Positions 1-8,544 of a stretch of 58,530 bases of DNA are shown here, piece by piece; within the stretch, counting starts at the first letter, position 1; each line of letters starts with the position of its first letter. The stretch covers positions 1 through 58,530 of the forward strand of contig PNMF01000002.1 in the NCBI GenBank assembly GCA_013823485.1, written 5' to 3'. Made by a program: the position numbers and the translations under genes. The notes under the pieces are model-generated. The model was not told the origin of the DNA. It did not search any database and saw nothing but the letters and a program-made list of their open reading frames with translations. The DNA comes from Comamonadaceae bacterium. Its GTDB lineage: Bacteria; Pseudomonadota; Gammaproteobacteria; Burkholderiales; Burkholderiaceae_C.

Positions 1-407
1 GGCATGTAGACGCGGCCGTCACGCACCCGGCCCCGGCGCACGGTGGCCATGTAGAAGTCGTCCATTTCCTTGAAGCAGGCGGCCTTCTTGGCCACGTCGG
101 CCAGACCGGTGCAGTCGCCGTCGAACTTGCGCAGGTCGGGGGCGATGCCGCCCGAGATGGCCTCCAGCCCGTGGCAGCGGGCGCAGTTCTGGTTGTAGGC
201 CGAGGTGCCGATGCGCAGCGCCTCCTTGTGGGCCGGACCGGTGCTGTAGGGGTTGGCATCCAGCCATTTGCTGCCGAGCTGCGGCAGGGTGCTGGTGTCG
301 ACCGCCTGGGGCGTGACATCGCCGTGGGCCCAGGCGTTCTGCAGGGCCAGCCCCAGGAGGGCAGCGGTCAGGCCTCGCAGCAGGCGGGAAGGGGTAAGGG
401 CGTTCAT
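1..407 (-). CDS. pedF: Cytochrome c-550, PedF type (3' end cut by window)
   Basis: Periplasmic c-type cytochrome expected to take electrons from a PQQ alcohol dehydrogenase. The ATG at 407-405 is followed by a signal peptide (leucine/alanine-rich, ending near NAWA) and the mature start HGDVTPQ, which I recall as typical of the PedF family. One haem site, CARCH, is encoded at 171-185. The reading frame runs off the left edge after about 135 residues, so the C-terminus with the axial Met is not visible. It is divergent from the sigma-54 activator at 696, with its own -24/-12 element 60 nt upstream. Family assignment rests on recall plus the haem motif and PQQ context. Confidence 0.8.
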   Translation of the reverse strand, partial: MNALTPSRLLRGLTAALLGLALQNAWAHGDVTPQAVDTSTLPQLGSKWLDANPYSTGPAHKEALRIGTSAYNQNCARCHGLEAISGGIAPDLRKFDGDCTGLADVAKKAACFKEMDDFYMATVRRGRVRDGRVYM

Positions 408-466
408 GGGGTGGGGTCTCCGGACGTTCTGACGAGAAAGAAGAAAACGGTCTGACCGGCCCGGGC

Positions 467-482
467 TGCAAGAAGCAGGCCA
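467..482 (-). promoter_or_regulatory. Sigma-54 (-24/-12) promoter for the cytochrome c-550 gene
   Basis: Minus-strand reading is TGGCCTGCTTCTTGCA. The GG and GC dinucleotides have the required 10-nt spacing and both conserved cores (TGGC, TTGCA) are exact. The predicted transcript start is near 456, about 50 nt before the ATG. Confidence 0.7.
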
Positions 483-566
483 CCACCCGGACGTTTCAGG
501 CTGGTTCAGATCGACCCCGACACCCCGCCTTGGGTGTTCCAAATTGCACCACCCGACTGCTCGCAA

Positions 567-583
567 CACGGACCGTCTCCGTG
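567..583. promoter_or_regulatory. Inverted repeat between divergent sigma-54 promoters
   Basis: CACGGA and TCCGTG are perfect 6-bp arms around a 5-nt spacer. The right arm overlaps the -24 box of the promoter at 582 and lies about 100 bp upstream of the cytochrome promoter. It could serve as an activator or autoregulatory site. No binding evidence exists. Confidence 0.4.
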
Positions 584-597
584 GCCGACTCCTTGCT
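582..597 (+). promoter_or_regulatory. Sigma-54 promoter for the activator gene
   Basis: TGGCCGACTCCTTGCT has exact TGGC and TTGCT cores with GG-N10-GC spacing. Predicted start is near 608, 88 nt before the first ATG at 696 and about 200 nt before the ATG at 807. Confidence 0.65.
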
Positions 598-695
598 ACA
601 CCCTGATCACGAGGGAAATGACATCAAAACGTGACAGCCTGCTCCATACCGGGATTGCCCGTGTTGATGGCTGACACACTTATGAAGAGAATGAC

Positions 696-3035
696 ATGAG
701 CAAAAGCGACCAGGAGTCCCGGCACAGGGACGCTGCCACACCGGCAGACGACGAGCGCTGGGTGGGGGACTACTGGGGTGGTCTGCCACCGGAACCAGGA
801 GACCACATGAGCGCAGCCATCCACCCGCACACAGGGAGCCGTGCGGCCGGGACGGGGGTTGACCACCGCCCGGCAGGGCCGGTTGCGGCCGCACAGCCCG
901 GTCCGGAGGCGGCCGAACTGATCGACCAGTCCCACCGCCGCTCGCAGGCCTTCGGCATCGCCGCCCACGACGAACCCGACTTCTCCAGCCCGCGCAAGGG
1001 CGACTTCAGCGATGTGCTGGCCGAGAACCGGTTCCTGTTCCAGCACGCCGCTCCGGTCATGGAGACGCTCTACGACCAGATCGTCAACACCCACAGCATG
1101 GTGCTGCTGACCTCGGCCAAGGGCATGGTGCTGCATTCGCTGGGCGACACGGATTTTCTGGAGAAGGCCTCGCGCGTGGCGCTCATGCCCGGCATGGACT
1201 GGTCGGAGCGCACCAAGGGCACCAACGCCATCGGCACCGCCCTGACCGAGGAAGAAGCCCTCACTGTCCACGGCAGCCAGCACTACCTGGACGCCAACAA
1301 GTTCCTGACCTGCTCGGCTTCGCCCATCTTCGACCCGTATGGCCAGGTGATCGGCGCACTCGACGTGACCGGCGACCACCGCAGCTACCACCAGCACACG
1401 CTGGCGCTGGTGCGGATGTCGGCCCAGATGATCGAGAACCACATGTTTGCGGACATCTTCCCGCAGGCCATCCGCATCCACTTCCACACCCGCTCGGAAT
1501 TCCTGGGCACGCTGGTGGAGGGCATTGCGGTGTTCTCGCAGGAAGGCCGGTTCCTGTCGGCCAACCGCAGCGCGCAGTTCCAGTTCGGTCTGCCCTTCAC
1601 CGCCCTGAAGGCCCACACCTTCTCGTCGCTCTTCGGCATTCCGGTGTCGGCCCTGATCGACCTGTTCAGCGGCGCCATGACCAACCCCCAGCAGCTGGTC
1701 ATGCACAACGGGGTGTCGGTCTGGTGCCGGGCCCGCATCAAGGCCACGCAGCCCTGGTCGGCCAGCGCCACCGGCGCACCGGCTCAGGCGGCACCGCAAC
1801 CGGTCTCGCCGACGGCACCCCAGGGCAACGCTTCCAACACCTCCAACGCTGCAAGCTCTGCCACCGACACCGCTGCCACGCCGCAGGCCACAGCGGCCAC
1901 TTCGCAGACCACCGCTGCCGCCAGCCCGGCGCGCAAGGCGCAGTTTTCATCGCTGCAGTACCTCAACACCGGCGACCCGCAGCTGGCCTCGGTCATCCAC
2001 AAGCTGCGCATGGTGTCGGGCCGCGACATCCCGGTGATGATCCTGGGCGAGACCGGCACCGGCAAGGACCTGCTGGCCCAGGCCATCCACGGCGACTCGC
2101 CGCGCCACGCCCAGCCCTTCGTGTCGGTGAACTGCGCTTCCATCCCCGAGACGCTGATCGAGTCGGAACTGTTCGGCTACGAGGAAGGCGCCTTCACCGG
2201 CGCCCGCAAGAAGGGCGCCATCGGCAAGATCCAGCAGGCCCACGGCGGCACCCTGTTCCTGGACGAGATCGGCGACATGCCCAAGCACCTGCAGGCGCGG
2301 CTGCTGCGGGTGCTGCAGGAGCGCAAGGTGAGTCCGCTGGGCGCCGGCAAGGAGGTCGACGTGGACGTGGCCGTGGTGTGTGCCACCCACAAGAACCTCA
2401 AGGACATGATTGCCCGCGGCGACTTCCGCGAAGACCTGTACTACCGCCTCAACGGCCTGGTGGTGCGGCTGCCGGCGCTGCGCGAACGCACCGACTTTGA
2501 ACTGGTGGTGCGCAAGATCCTGGGCACCCTGTGCGAGAACGGCCGTGAGATCGGCATTGCACCCGACGTGATGGCGCTGTTCCAGCGCTACCCCTGGCCG
2601 GGCAACTTCCGGCAGCTGCACAACCTGCTGCGCACCGCGGTGGTCATGGTGGGCTGCGAAGGCATGATCTGCCGCGACCACCTGCCCGACGACTTCCTGG
2701 AGGAGCTGGCGCAGATCGGCACCGAGGTTGCTGCAACGGCGGCCCCGGCCACCTCGGCCGCCTCGGTCTCCGGCACCGCGACAACCGCCGCGCGCGCAGC
2801 ACCTGAAGCGCCGTACCCGACGTCGCCGGTGGCGGCTGCCAGCCCCGAAGCCGTGCCGGACACCCGCCCCGCCAGCCCGGAAGTGCACAGCCTGCAGGAC
2901 GTGGCCCTGCAGGCCATGGCGCAGATGCTGCGGCTGCACAAGGGCAATGTGTCGGCAGCGGCCAAGGCGCTGGGCGTGTCGCGCAACACCATCTACCGCA
3001 AGAAGGACCTGCTACCGCCCGACCTGCTCAACTGA
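696..3035 (+). CDS. Sigma-54-dependent transcriptional activator (GAF, AAA+, Fis-type HTH)
   Basis: Enhancer-binding activator of the AcoR/BmoR type, 779 aa from the first ATG. A GAF-like sensor occupies roughly residues 90-230. The AAA+ domain has Walker A GETGTGKD near 451, the sigma-54-contacting GAFTGA loop near 500 and Walker [10 protein letters not shown] Fis-type helix-turn-helix ([10 protein letters not shown]) ends the protein. Two long Ala/Thr/Pro-rich linkers flank the AAA+ domain. ATG 807 has a good AGGAG 5 nt upstream and may be the real start (742 aa). The gene sits between two PQQ-related loci and divergent from the cytochrome gene, so it is the obvious regulator of the island. 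Its 3' end overlaps the convergent gene by 24 bp. Confidence 0.9.
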   Translation: MSKSDQESRHRDAATPADDERWVGDYWGGLPPEPGDHMSAAIHPHTGSRAAGTGVDHRPAGPVAAAQPGPEAAELIDQSHRRSQAFGIAAHDEPDFSSPRKGDFSDVLAENRFLFQHAAPVMETLYDQIVNTHSMVLLTSAKGMVLHSLGDTDFLEKASRVALMPGMDWSERTKGTNAIGTALTEEEALTVHGSQHYLDANKFLTCSASPIFDPYGQVIGALDVTGDHRSYHQHTLALVRMSAQMIENHMFADIFPQAIRIHFHTRSEFLGTLVEGIAVFSQEGRFLSANRSAQFQFGLPFTALKAHTFSSLFGIPVSALIDLFSGAMTNPQQLVMHNGVSVWCRARIKATQPWSASATGAPAQAAPQPVSPTAPQGNASNTSNAASSATDTAATPQATAATSQTTAAASPARKAQFSSLQYLNTGDPQLASVIHKLRMVSGRDIPVMILGETGTGKDLLAQAIHGDSPRHAQPFVSVNCASIPETLIESELFGYEEGAFTGARKKGAIGKIQQAHGGTLFLDEIGDMPKHLQARLLRVLQERKVSPLGAGKEVDVDVAVVCATHKNLKDMIARGDFREDLYYRLNGLVVRLPALRERTDFELVVRKILGTLCENGREIGIAPDVMALFQRYPWPGNFRQLHNLLRTAVVMVGCEGMICRDHLPDDFLEELAQIGTEVAATAAPATSAASVSGTATTAARAAPEAPYPTSPVAAASPEAVPDTRPASPEVHSLQDVALQAMAQMLRLHKGNVSAAAKALGVSRNTIYRKKDLLPPDLLN
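797..801 (+). promoter_or_regulatory. Internal Shine-Dalgarno supporting the ATG at 807
   Basis: AGGAG lies 5 nt before an in-frame ATG 37 codons into the activator. The upstream ATG at 696 has only a weaker AAGAGAA. The true start is unresolved, and both could be used. Confidence 0.5.
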
Positions 3036-4046
3036 GGCGGGCGGGGCCGGCGCGGCCCCGGGTGCGGTGGCCTGGTCCATCCACACCGGCTCCAGTTCGC
3101 GCCAGGCCCGCTGGGTGTTGAAGCCCTGGCGCTCGGCGAAACCGGCCCAGCCGGCCCACTCGTCCAGCCTGACCGCCTGCAGCTCGCCAGCGTGCCGGCC
3201 GGCGTCCATGGCGGCCAGCACCCGGCTGCGCAGCGTCTGCAGGTAGAGCTGCGTGGCGTCCAGCAGACCGGCATCGCCCACCCGGGAGCCCACCACCCGA
3301 AGCGGCTGAAGCCGCTGCAGCCGGTCCAGCGCAGCCAGCCACTGCTCCACGCTGCCCTGGGCCAGCTCCGGCAGGCGCCCCCCATAAGCCAGGCCACCGG
3401 CCCACAACACGCGGTGCTGCGGCATCCACAGCACCAGATCGCTGGCGGTGTGGCCCTGTTCGCGATCCAGCACCTGCAAGGTCAGGCGTCCGACGCGCAG
3501 CGCGTCACCGGGCTGCAGCCGGACACCGGGCCAGACGATGGTGGTGCCCGCCATGGCCGCGTCGCCGGCCCGCTGGGTGAGCGACTGCAGGCAGTCGGGG
3601 CAGCGGGCCACCATGGCCTCGCGGGTGCCGGCATCGGCGGCGATCGGCAGGTCGGCAAACGCCGCATTGGCCAGCACGTTTTCGGCATGGGCATGGGTGT
3701 TCACCACCTGCACCACCCGCGCCTTGAACCGGCACCGGATCGAGGCCCGCACCCGCAGGCCGTGCTGCAGGCCGGGCCCGGGGTCGATGACCAGCGCCTC
3801 GCCGCTGTCGACCACGACCGAGGTCGGCGCCACATGGCCCGCATTGGCCGGCGACACCTCTTCATTCGCGCCCTCCCACACCCACACGCCGGGGGCCAGT
3901 TCGCGCCAGGGCACCGGCTCGGCCCGGTCACACGGCGGAGCCGCCACCGGCCCGGCCTGGGCCTTGAACGCCAGCAGCAACGACAGCAGCAACGACAGCA
4001 GCAACGACAGCAGGGGCAGCCTGCCCCACCACCGCACCGCCCTCAT
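3012..4046 (-). CDS. Quinoprotein relay system MBL-fold hydrolase (degenerate metal motif)
   Basis: Exported metallo-beta-lactamase-fold protein, 344 aa, of the type found beside PQQ alcohol dehydrogenases (annotated elsewhere as quinoprotein relay system zinc metallohydrolase). The signal peptide has a repetitive Ser-Leu-Leu-Leu core. The usual HxHxDH site reads HAHAEN here, so the Asp and last His are replaced, and later metal-binding positions (WAGGLA, VVGSRV) also look altered. QGHTASDL keeps one His. Zinc binding may be lost or changed. The ATG overlaps the stop of the upstream hydrolase gene (ATGA), so the two are co-transcribed. The end overlaps the convergent activator gene. Confidence 0.75.
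   Translation of the reverse strand: MRAVRWWGRLPLLSLLLSLLLSLLLAFKAQAGPVAAPPCDRAEPVPWRELAPGVWVWEGANEEVSPANAGHVAPTSVVVDSGEALVIDPGPGLQHGLRVRASIRCRFKARVVQVVNTHAHAENVLANAAFADLPIAADAGTREAMVARCPDCLQSLTQRAGDAAMAGTTIVWPGVRLQPGDALRVGRLTLQVLDREQGHTASDLVLWMPQHRVLWAGGLAYGGRLPELAQGSVEQWLAALDRLQRLQPLRVVGSRVGDAGLLDATQLYLQTLRSRVLAAMDAGRHAGELQAVRLDEWAGWAGFAERQGFNTQRAWRELEPVWMDQATAPGAAPAPPASVEQVGR
3973..4013 (-). repeat. 12-bp tandem repeat inside a signal-peptide coding region
   Basis: Three perfect copies of AGCAGCAACGAC plus 5 nt of a fourth (plus-strand reading). Each unit encodes Ser-Leu-Leu-Leu in the hydrophobic core of the signal peptide. Gain or loss of a unit keeps the frame but changes core length by four residues. 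Confidence 0.9.
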
Positions 4047-5236
4047 GCGGACCCCGCCGCGGCCGCTGCCGGCAGGGGTGCGCGCACCGCCCGGCGCAGC
4101 GCGGCCAGCGTGGCCGGCTCGTGCCCGAGATGCCCGGCAAGCGTCAGGCTCAGCTGCACAGGGCCGCCGTGGCGCGCCCCCAAGGCGGCCCAGCGTCGGC
4201 TGTTGGCCGGCGGGCAGACCGCATCGAAGGCGCCGTGCACCCAGTGCACCGGCACGCCCCGCTGCGCGAGCACGACGACAGCGCGGTCCAGCGCACCGGC
4301 ACGCACACCGGCCCGGCCCTGCAGCACCGCCGCCTGAACCCGGAATTTCTGCCAGGCGGCACGGTCGCTGCGCTGGCGCTGCGGCCGGTCCAGCAGGGCC
4401 TGCGCGCGGCGCCAGCGGCGCTGCAGGCCGGCCACCTCACGGGCCATCCCGTTCGCCATGGCGTTCGTCTGGGCCGCACCCGCAGCCCGGGCATGGCGCA
4501 GGCTGCGGCGCATGCCGTGCAGGGCCAGCACCTGCTCGCGCAGGGCCCAGCCGCGCCAGGCGCGCACCGATGCAACAGACGGTGTTGCAGATTGAAGCAA
4601 CCGCCCGAGATGGGACAGCGCCTGGACCGTGGTGTGCGCGTCCCGCACCGGTCCGGCGCGACCGACGTTGCCGGCCGGCCTCAGGGTTTTCCCAGGGCGC
4701 GTGGACGGCACCAGCACGTTGTCGAGTTCGCGCCGGGTGAGCGCGAAGGCACCCCGGAGCACCAGCCGCTGCACCCTGTCGGTGTAAGTAGCCGCATACA
4801 GCAGGGCCAGCACCGTGCCCCATGAGCCGGCCAGCACCGACCAGCGCTGCACCCCCAGGTGCCGGCGCAGGGCTTCCAGCTCGGACACCAGCGTGGCCGC
4901 GGTCTGCGAGGCGGTGGCGCCGCGCGGGCGCGACTTTCCGGTGCCGCGCTGGTCCGGCATGAAGGCCTGCTGCGAACCCGGATCGATGGCCTGCCAGAGG
5001 CCCGGGTTGCCGCCGGTGCCGGGGCCGCCGTGGATGACCAGCCAGGCCTCGCCCTCCGGGTTTCCCCGCACACGCCAGGCCAGGCGTACGCCACTGCGCA
5101 GCGTCAGCTGCCCCGCGTTCAACCCCACAGGCGGGTGGGACGTCACCGATGCGACCGGCCGGGCGCTTGAGGTGGCATCAATATTGCGGTACATGTTCGG
5201 GTCTGGCAGCAGTTCGGTTGCCGGATCAGCAGACAT
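4043..5236 (-). CDS. Alpha/beta hydrolase, proline iminopeptidase-like
   Basis: Alpha/beta-hydrolase fold of the prolyl aminopeptidase type. It has the oxyanion motif HGGPGTGGNPG, a DQRGTGKS stretch, nucleophile elbow GSWG, Asp in GAFDAVCP and His in AGHLG. No clear signal peptide is visible, so it is probably cytoplasmic. Its stop overlaps the start of the quinoprotein-relay MBL gene. ATG 5236 gives 397 aa; ATG 5194 and GTG 5146 are alternatives, and none has a convincing ribosome binding site. The 5' part overlaps the pqqA promoter region, which favours a shorter product. The substrate is unknown; it could be an ester or lactone made during alcohol oxidation, but that is a guess. Confidence 0.75.
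   Translation of the reverse strand: MSADPATELLPDPNMYRNIDATSSARPVASVTSHPPVGLNAGQLTLRSGVRLAWRVRGNPEGEAWLVIHGGPGTGGNPGLWQAIDPGSQQAFMPDQRGTGKSRPRGATASQTAATLVSELEALRRHLGVQRWSVLAGSWGTVLALLYAATYTDRVQRLVLRGAFALTRRELDNVLVPSTRPGKTLRPAGNVGRAGPVRDAHTTVQALSHLGRLLQSATPSVASVRAWRGWALREQVLALHGMRRSLRHARAAGAAQTNAMANGMAREVAGLQRRWRRAQALLDRPQRQRSDRAAWQKFRVQAAVLQGRAGVRAGALDRAVVVLAQRGVPVHWVHGAFDAVCPPANSRRWAALGARHGGPVQLSLTLAGHLGHEPATLAALRRAVRAPLPAAAAAGSA
5173..5188 (+). promoter_or_regulatory. Sigma-54 promoter for the pqqABCDE operon
   Basis: TGGCATCAATATTGCG has exact TGGCA and TTGC cores with GG-N10-GC spacing. Predicted start is near 5199, leaving a leader of about 69 nt before pqqA. It lies inside the 5' coding region of the divergent hydrolase as drawn. 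Confidence 0.6.
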
Positions 5237-5267
5237 GTTTCATGCCAACCCACTCAGGAGACTGAAG

Positions 5268-5342
5268 ATGCAATGGACGACCCCCGCCTTCACCGACATG
5301 CGTTTCGGTTTTGAAATCACGATGTACATCGCCAACCGCTGA
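5268..5342 (+). CDS. pqqA: PqqA, PQQ precursor peptide
   Basis: The 24-residue peptide supplies the Glu and Tyr that become PQQ. It contains the family core EITMY with Glu16 and Tyr20 at the standard spacing (E-x-x-x-Y), preceded by the usual WTTPAFTDMRFGFE context. AGGAG sits 7 nt before the ATG. The gene is followed by a strong hairpin terminator before pqqB, the common arrangement that lets pqqA be transcribed in excess over the enzymes. It is too short for most automated ORF calls. Confidence 0.97.
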   Translation: MQWTTPAFTDMRFGFEITMYIANR

Positions 5343-5363
5343 TTGCGGGCGTTGATATCGGAG

Positions 5364-5393
5364 GCGCACGGGTGCAAACGCGTGCGCTTTTTT
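5364..5393 (+). terminator. Rho-independent terminator/attenuator between pqqA and pqqB
   Basis: A 7-bp perfect stem (GCGCACG / CGTGCGC, 5364-5370 and 5381-5387) with a 10-nt loop is followed directly by six T. Partial read-through would give high pqqA and lower pqqBCDE expression. Confidence 0.85.
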
Positions 5394-5450
5394 GTTGCCT
5401 GAGCGGGTCCCTTGCATGGGCCCATTCTGACCGTTGTTCTGACTGCTGAC

Positions 5451-6368
5451 ATGCGCATCCGGGTACTGGGTTCTTCGGCCGGCGGGGGCTTCCCCCAATG
5501 GAACTGCAACTGCGCCAACTGCGCCGGCGTGCGGGCCGGCACACTGAACGCGAGGCCCCGCACGCAGTCGTCGATTGCGGTCACGGCCGACGGCACCGAC
5601 TGGCTGCTGGTGAATGCATCGCCCGATGTGCTGCAGCAGATCCGTGACAACCCCGAACTGCAACCGGCCCGCGCAGTGCGCGACACCGGCATTGCCGCCG
5701 TGCTGCTGATGGACGCCCAGATCGACCATGTCACCGGCCTGTTGATGCTGCGCGAACGCAGCACGCCGCTGCCGCTGCTGGCCACTCCCGAGGTGCTCTC
5801 CGACATCTCGAACGGTTTCCCCATCACACGCATCCTGTCGCATTACTGCGGCATGGCGGCCACCGAACTGCCCATCGACGGCTCTGCGCTGCCGGTGCCC
5901 GGTCTGCCCGGCGTCCAGGTGCAGACCGTGGCCCTGGCCTCGCAACCGCCCCCGTATTCCCCTTTCCGCGGCAGGCCGCGCCCCGGCGACAACGTGGGCC
6001 TGCTGCTGAGCAACCCGGCCACCGGCGCACGGGTCTTTTATGCGCCCGGCCTGGGCGCGGTGTCGGACGAGCTGCTGGCCCTCATGGCCGGCTGCAGCGT
6101 GGTGCTGGTGGACGGCACCTTCTGGACCGAGGACGAAATGATCCGTAACGGCCTGTCGAAAAAACCGGCCGCCGAAATGGGCCACCTGCCGCAGAGCGGG
6201 CCGGGCGGCATGGTGGAGGTGCTGGACCGGCTGCCGGCCACGGTGCGCAAGATCCTCATCCACATCAACAACACCAACCCCATGCTGGTCGAAGACTCGC
6301 CCGAGCGCGCGCTGCTCACGCAGCACGGCATCGAGGTGGCCTTCGACGGCATGGACATCGCTTTCTGA
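5451..6368 (+). CDS. pqqB: PqqB, PQQ biosynthesis MBL-fold oxygenase
   Basis: Cytoplasmic metallo-beta-lactamase-fold protein of PQQ synthesis, thought to hydroxylate the tyrosine ring of the precursor. The 305 aa match the usual family length. The N-terminus [19 protein letters not shown] is diagnostic, with NCNCANC cysteines. ATG 5451 is chosen because it aligns with other PqqB starts; an in-frame ATG at 5412 would add 13 residues inside the post-terminator leader. The gene ends 13 nt before pqqC. Confidence 0.96.
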   Translation: MRIRVLGSSAGGGFPQWNCNCANCAGVRAGTLNARPRTQSSIAVTADGTDWLLVNASPDVLQQIRDNPELQPARAVRDTGIAAVLLMDAQIDHVTGLLMLRERSTPLPLLATPEVLSDISNGFPITRILSHYCGMAATELPIDGSALPVPGLPGVQVQTVALASQPPPYSPFRGRPRPGDNVGLLLSNPATGARVFYAPGLGAVSDELLALMAGCSVVLVDGTFWTEDEMIRNGLSKKPAAEMGHLPQSGPGGMVEVLDRLPATVRKILIHINNTNPMLVEDSPERALLTQHGIEVAFDGMDIAF

Positions 6369-6381
6369 CATCCGACCGTTC

Positions 6382-7113
6382 ATGGACATCGCCCGCACCC
6401 CCCTGCCCGACCCGTCGCTGCCGCCCTGGAGCCGCGAGGAGTTCGAGGCACAGCTGCGCGCCAAGGGGCGCGCGTACCACATCCACCACCCGTTCAATGT
6501 CCGCATGAACTCGGGCGGCTGCACGCCCGACGAGCTGCGTTGCTGGGTGGCCAACCGCTTTTATTACCAGATCTGCATCCCGCGCAAGGACGCTGCCGTG
6601 CTGGCCAACATGCCGGACCGAGAGCACCGCCGCCTGTGGGTCGAGCGCATCCTTGACCACGACGGCCACGGCGACTTCGAGGGATCGAACGCCGGCGGCA
6701 TCGAGGCCTGGACCCGGCTGGGCGAGGCAGTGGGCATCTCGCGCGAGCAGCTGTGGTCGCTGCAGGGCGTGGTGCCGGCGGTGCGCTTTGCCTGCGACGC
6801 CTATGTGAACTTCGCGGCCAGCGCGCCGTGGCAGGAAGCGGTGTGCTCATCGCTCACCGAAATGTTCGCGCCCCAGATCCACAAGGACCGGCTGGCCACC
6901 TGGCCCACCCACTACCCGTGGATCGACGCCGATGGCCTGAGCTACTTCCGCAAGCGCATTCCGCTGGCCGGCCGCGACGTCGACCACGGCCTGCGTGTGA
7001 CGCTCGACCACTTCACCACGCGTGCGGCCCAGCACCGCGCGCTCGACATCCTGCAGTTCAAGCTCGACATCCTCTGGACCATGCTCGACGCCATCGAGAA
7101 GGCGTGCCAATGA
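6382..7113 (+). CDS. pqqC: PqqC, pyrroloquinoline-quinone synthase
   Basis: Cofactor-free oxidase that performs the last ring closure and oxidation to PQQ. It is 243 aa, a normal length, all-helical TenA/PqqC fold. Recognisable blocks are [13 protein letters not shown] near the N-terminus, the ANRFYYQ segment and the [13 protein letters not shown] region. The TGA overlaps the ATG of pqqD (ATGA at 7110-7113), so the two are translationally coupled. Confidence 0.97.
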   Translation: MDIARTPLPDPSLPPWSREEFEAQLRAKGRAYHIHHPFNVRMNSGGCTPDELRCWVANRFYYQICIPRKDAAVLANMPDREHRRLWVERILDHDGHGDFEGSNAGGIEAWTRLGEAVGISREQLWSLQGVVPAVRFACDAYVNFAASAPWQEAVCSSLTEMFAPQIHKDRLATWPTHYPWIDADGLSYFRKRIPLAGRDVDHGLRVTLDHFTTRAAQHRALDILQFKLDILWTMLDAIEKACQ

Positions 7114-7406
7114 CCATGACTGAACCGACCGAAACGACCGATCTCGCCGATCTGCCCGAACGGCCCCGCCTGTCCCGCCGCTTCCGCCTGCAATACGAAG
7201 AAGCGCAGATGCGCCATGTGCTGCTCTACCCCGAGGGCATGGTGCAGCTCAACGACACCGCCGCCGAGATCCTGAAGCGCTGCAAGGGCGAACACACGCT
7301 CGACGAGATCGTGGCCGATCTGGAAGCCGCCTTCCGCGTGCAGGGCATCGGCCCGCAGGTGCGCCACCTGCTCGAAGAGGGCGTGCGCCGTGGCTGGATC
7401 GAGTGA
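7110..7406 (+). CDS. pqqD: PqqD, peptide chaperone for PqqA
   Basis: Small (98 aa) RiPP recognition element protein that binds PqqA and presents it to PqqE. It has the typical PqqD sequence from [16 protein letters not shown], then [18 protein letters not shown] and a helical end. It overlaps pqqC by 4 nt and ends 4 nt before pqqE. It is a separate polypeptide here, not fused to pqqC as in some methylotrophs. Confidence 0.95.
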   Translation: MTMTEPTETTDLADLPERPRLSRRFRLQYEEAQMRHVLLYPEGMVQLNDTAAEILKRCKGEHTLDEIVADLEAAFRVQGIGPQVRHLLEEGVRRGWIE

Positions 7407-7410
7407 GGTC

Positions 7411-8544
7411 ATGAACCTCGCGGACCGCCCCGTCGGACAGCCGCTGTGGCTGCTGGCCGAGCTCACCTACAAGTGCCCGCTGCACTGCGTGTTCTGCTAC
7501 AACCCGACGCAGCATGCGCAGGTGACGAACGAGCTGACCACCGCGCAGTGGGTCGACGTGATGCAGCAGGCGCGCAAGCTGGGCGCGGCCCAGCTGGGGT
7601 TCTCCGGCGGCGAGCCGCTGCTGCGCGACGACCTGGAAGAGCTGGTGACCGAGGCGCACCGCCTGGGCTACTACACCAACCTCATCACCTCCGGCGTCGG
7701 CCTGACCGAGGCCCGCGCCCAGCGCCTCAAGGACGCCGGGCTGGACCATGTGCAGCTCTCGTTCCAGGACAGCACCCGCGAGCTGAACGACTTCCTGAGC
7801 CACACCAAGACCTTCGAGCTGAAGCAGAAGGTGGCGCGCATCATCAAGCAGCACGACTGGCCGATGGTGCTCAACTGCGTGCTGCACCGGCACAACCTGC
7901 CGCATGTGGACAAGATCATCGAGATGGCGCTGGCCCTGGACGCCGAATACCTGGAACTGGCCAATACCCAGTACTACGGCTGGGCCTGGGTCAACCGCGA
8001 CCAGCTCATGCCCACGCGTGAACAGCTGCAGGAAGCCGAAGCCGTGGTCAACCGTTACCGCGACAAGATCGGCAACCGCTGCCGCCTGCTCTTCGTGGTG
8101 CCCGACTATTTCGAGGAACGCCCCAAGGCCTGCATGAACGGCTGGGGCGCGGTGTTCCTCTCGGTTGCGCCCGACGGCCTGGCCATGCCGTGCCACAACG
8201 CGCGCAACCTGCCCGGACTGGACCTGCCCAACGTCACCAGCACGCCGCTGGCCGACATCTGGCGCAAGAGCCAGGCCTTCAACGCCTACCGCGGCGAAGA
8301 CTGGATGCAGGAGCCCTGCCGCAGCTGCGACGAGCGCCACAAGGACTTCGGCGGCTGCCGCTGCCAGGCGTTCCAGATCGTCGGCGACGCCGCCGCCACC
8401 GACCCGGTGTGCAGCAAGAGCCCGCACCACGGGCAGGTGGTGAAGCTGGTGCAGCAGGCGCCCGCACGGCGCGAGATACCCATCGTCTTCCGCAGCGACG
8501 CGAACTCGCGCGACCTGCACCCCACGCCGGCGGACGCACCTTGA
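7411..8544 (+). CDS. pqqE: PqqE, radical SAM PqqA glutamate-tyrosine cross-linking enzyme
   Basis: Radical SAM enzyme that joins Glu and Tyr of PqqA. The radical SAM cluster motif CPLHCVFC is near residue 23, followed by GGEPLLR. The C-terminal SPASM domain carries further cysteines (CMNGWG, PCHNARNL, CRSCDERHKDFGGCRC, VCSKSP). ATG 7411 is preceded by GAGTGAGG; an in-frame GTG at 7390 would overlap pqqD and is less likely. It is 377 aa, a normal family length. The last codon overlaps a possible TTG start of the downstream channel-like gene (TTGA). Confidence 0.97.
   Translation: MNLADRPVGQPLWLLAELTYKCPLHCVFCYNPTQHAQVTNELTTAQWVDVMQQARKLGAAQLGFSGGEPLLRDDLEELVTEAHRLGYYTNLITSGVGLTEARAQRLKDAGLDHVQLSFQDSTRELNDFLSHTKTFELKQKVARIIKQHDWPMVLNCVLHRHNLPHVDKIIEMALALDAEYLELANTQYYGWAWVNRDQLMPTREQLQEAEAVVNRYRDKIGNRCRLLFVVPDYFEERPKACMNGWGAVFLSVAPDGLAMPCHNARNLPGLDLPNVTSTPLADIWRKSQAFNAYRGEDWMQEPCRSCDERHKDFGGCRCQAFQIVGDAAATDPVCSKSPHHGQVVKLVQQAPARREIPIVFRSDANSRDLHPTPADAP

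Noticed and set aside
5269-5284. Minus-strand sigma-54 promoter for the hydrolase-MBL operon
   Set aside because: GG-N10-GC and TTGCA are present but the -24 part is poor (GGGGTCG) and it lies over the start of pqqA; kept only as a remark.
7390-7410. GTG start for pqqE seven codons upstream
   Set aside because: It overlaps pqqD, while ATG 7411 has GAGG at good spacing and fits the family N-terminus.
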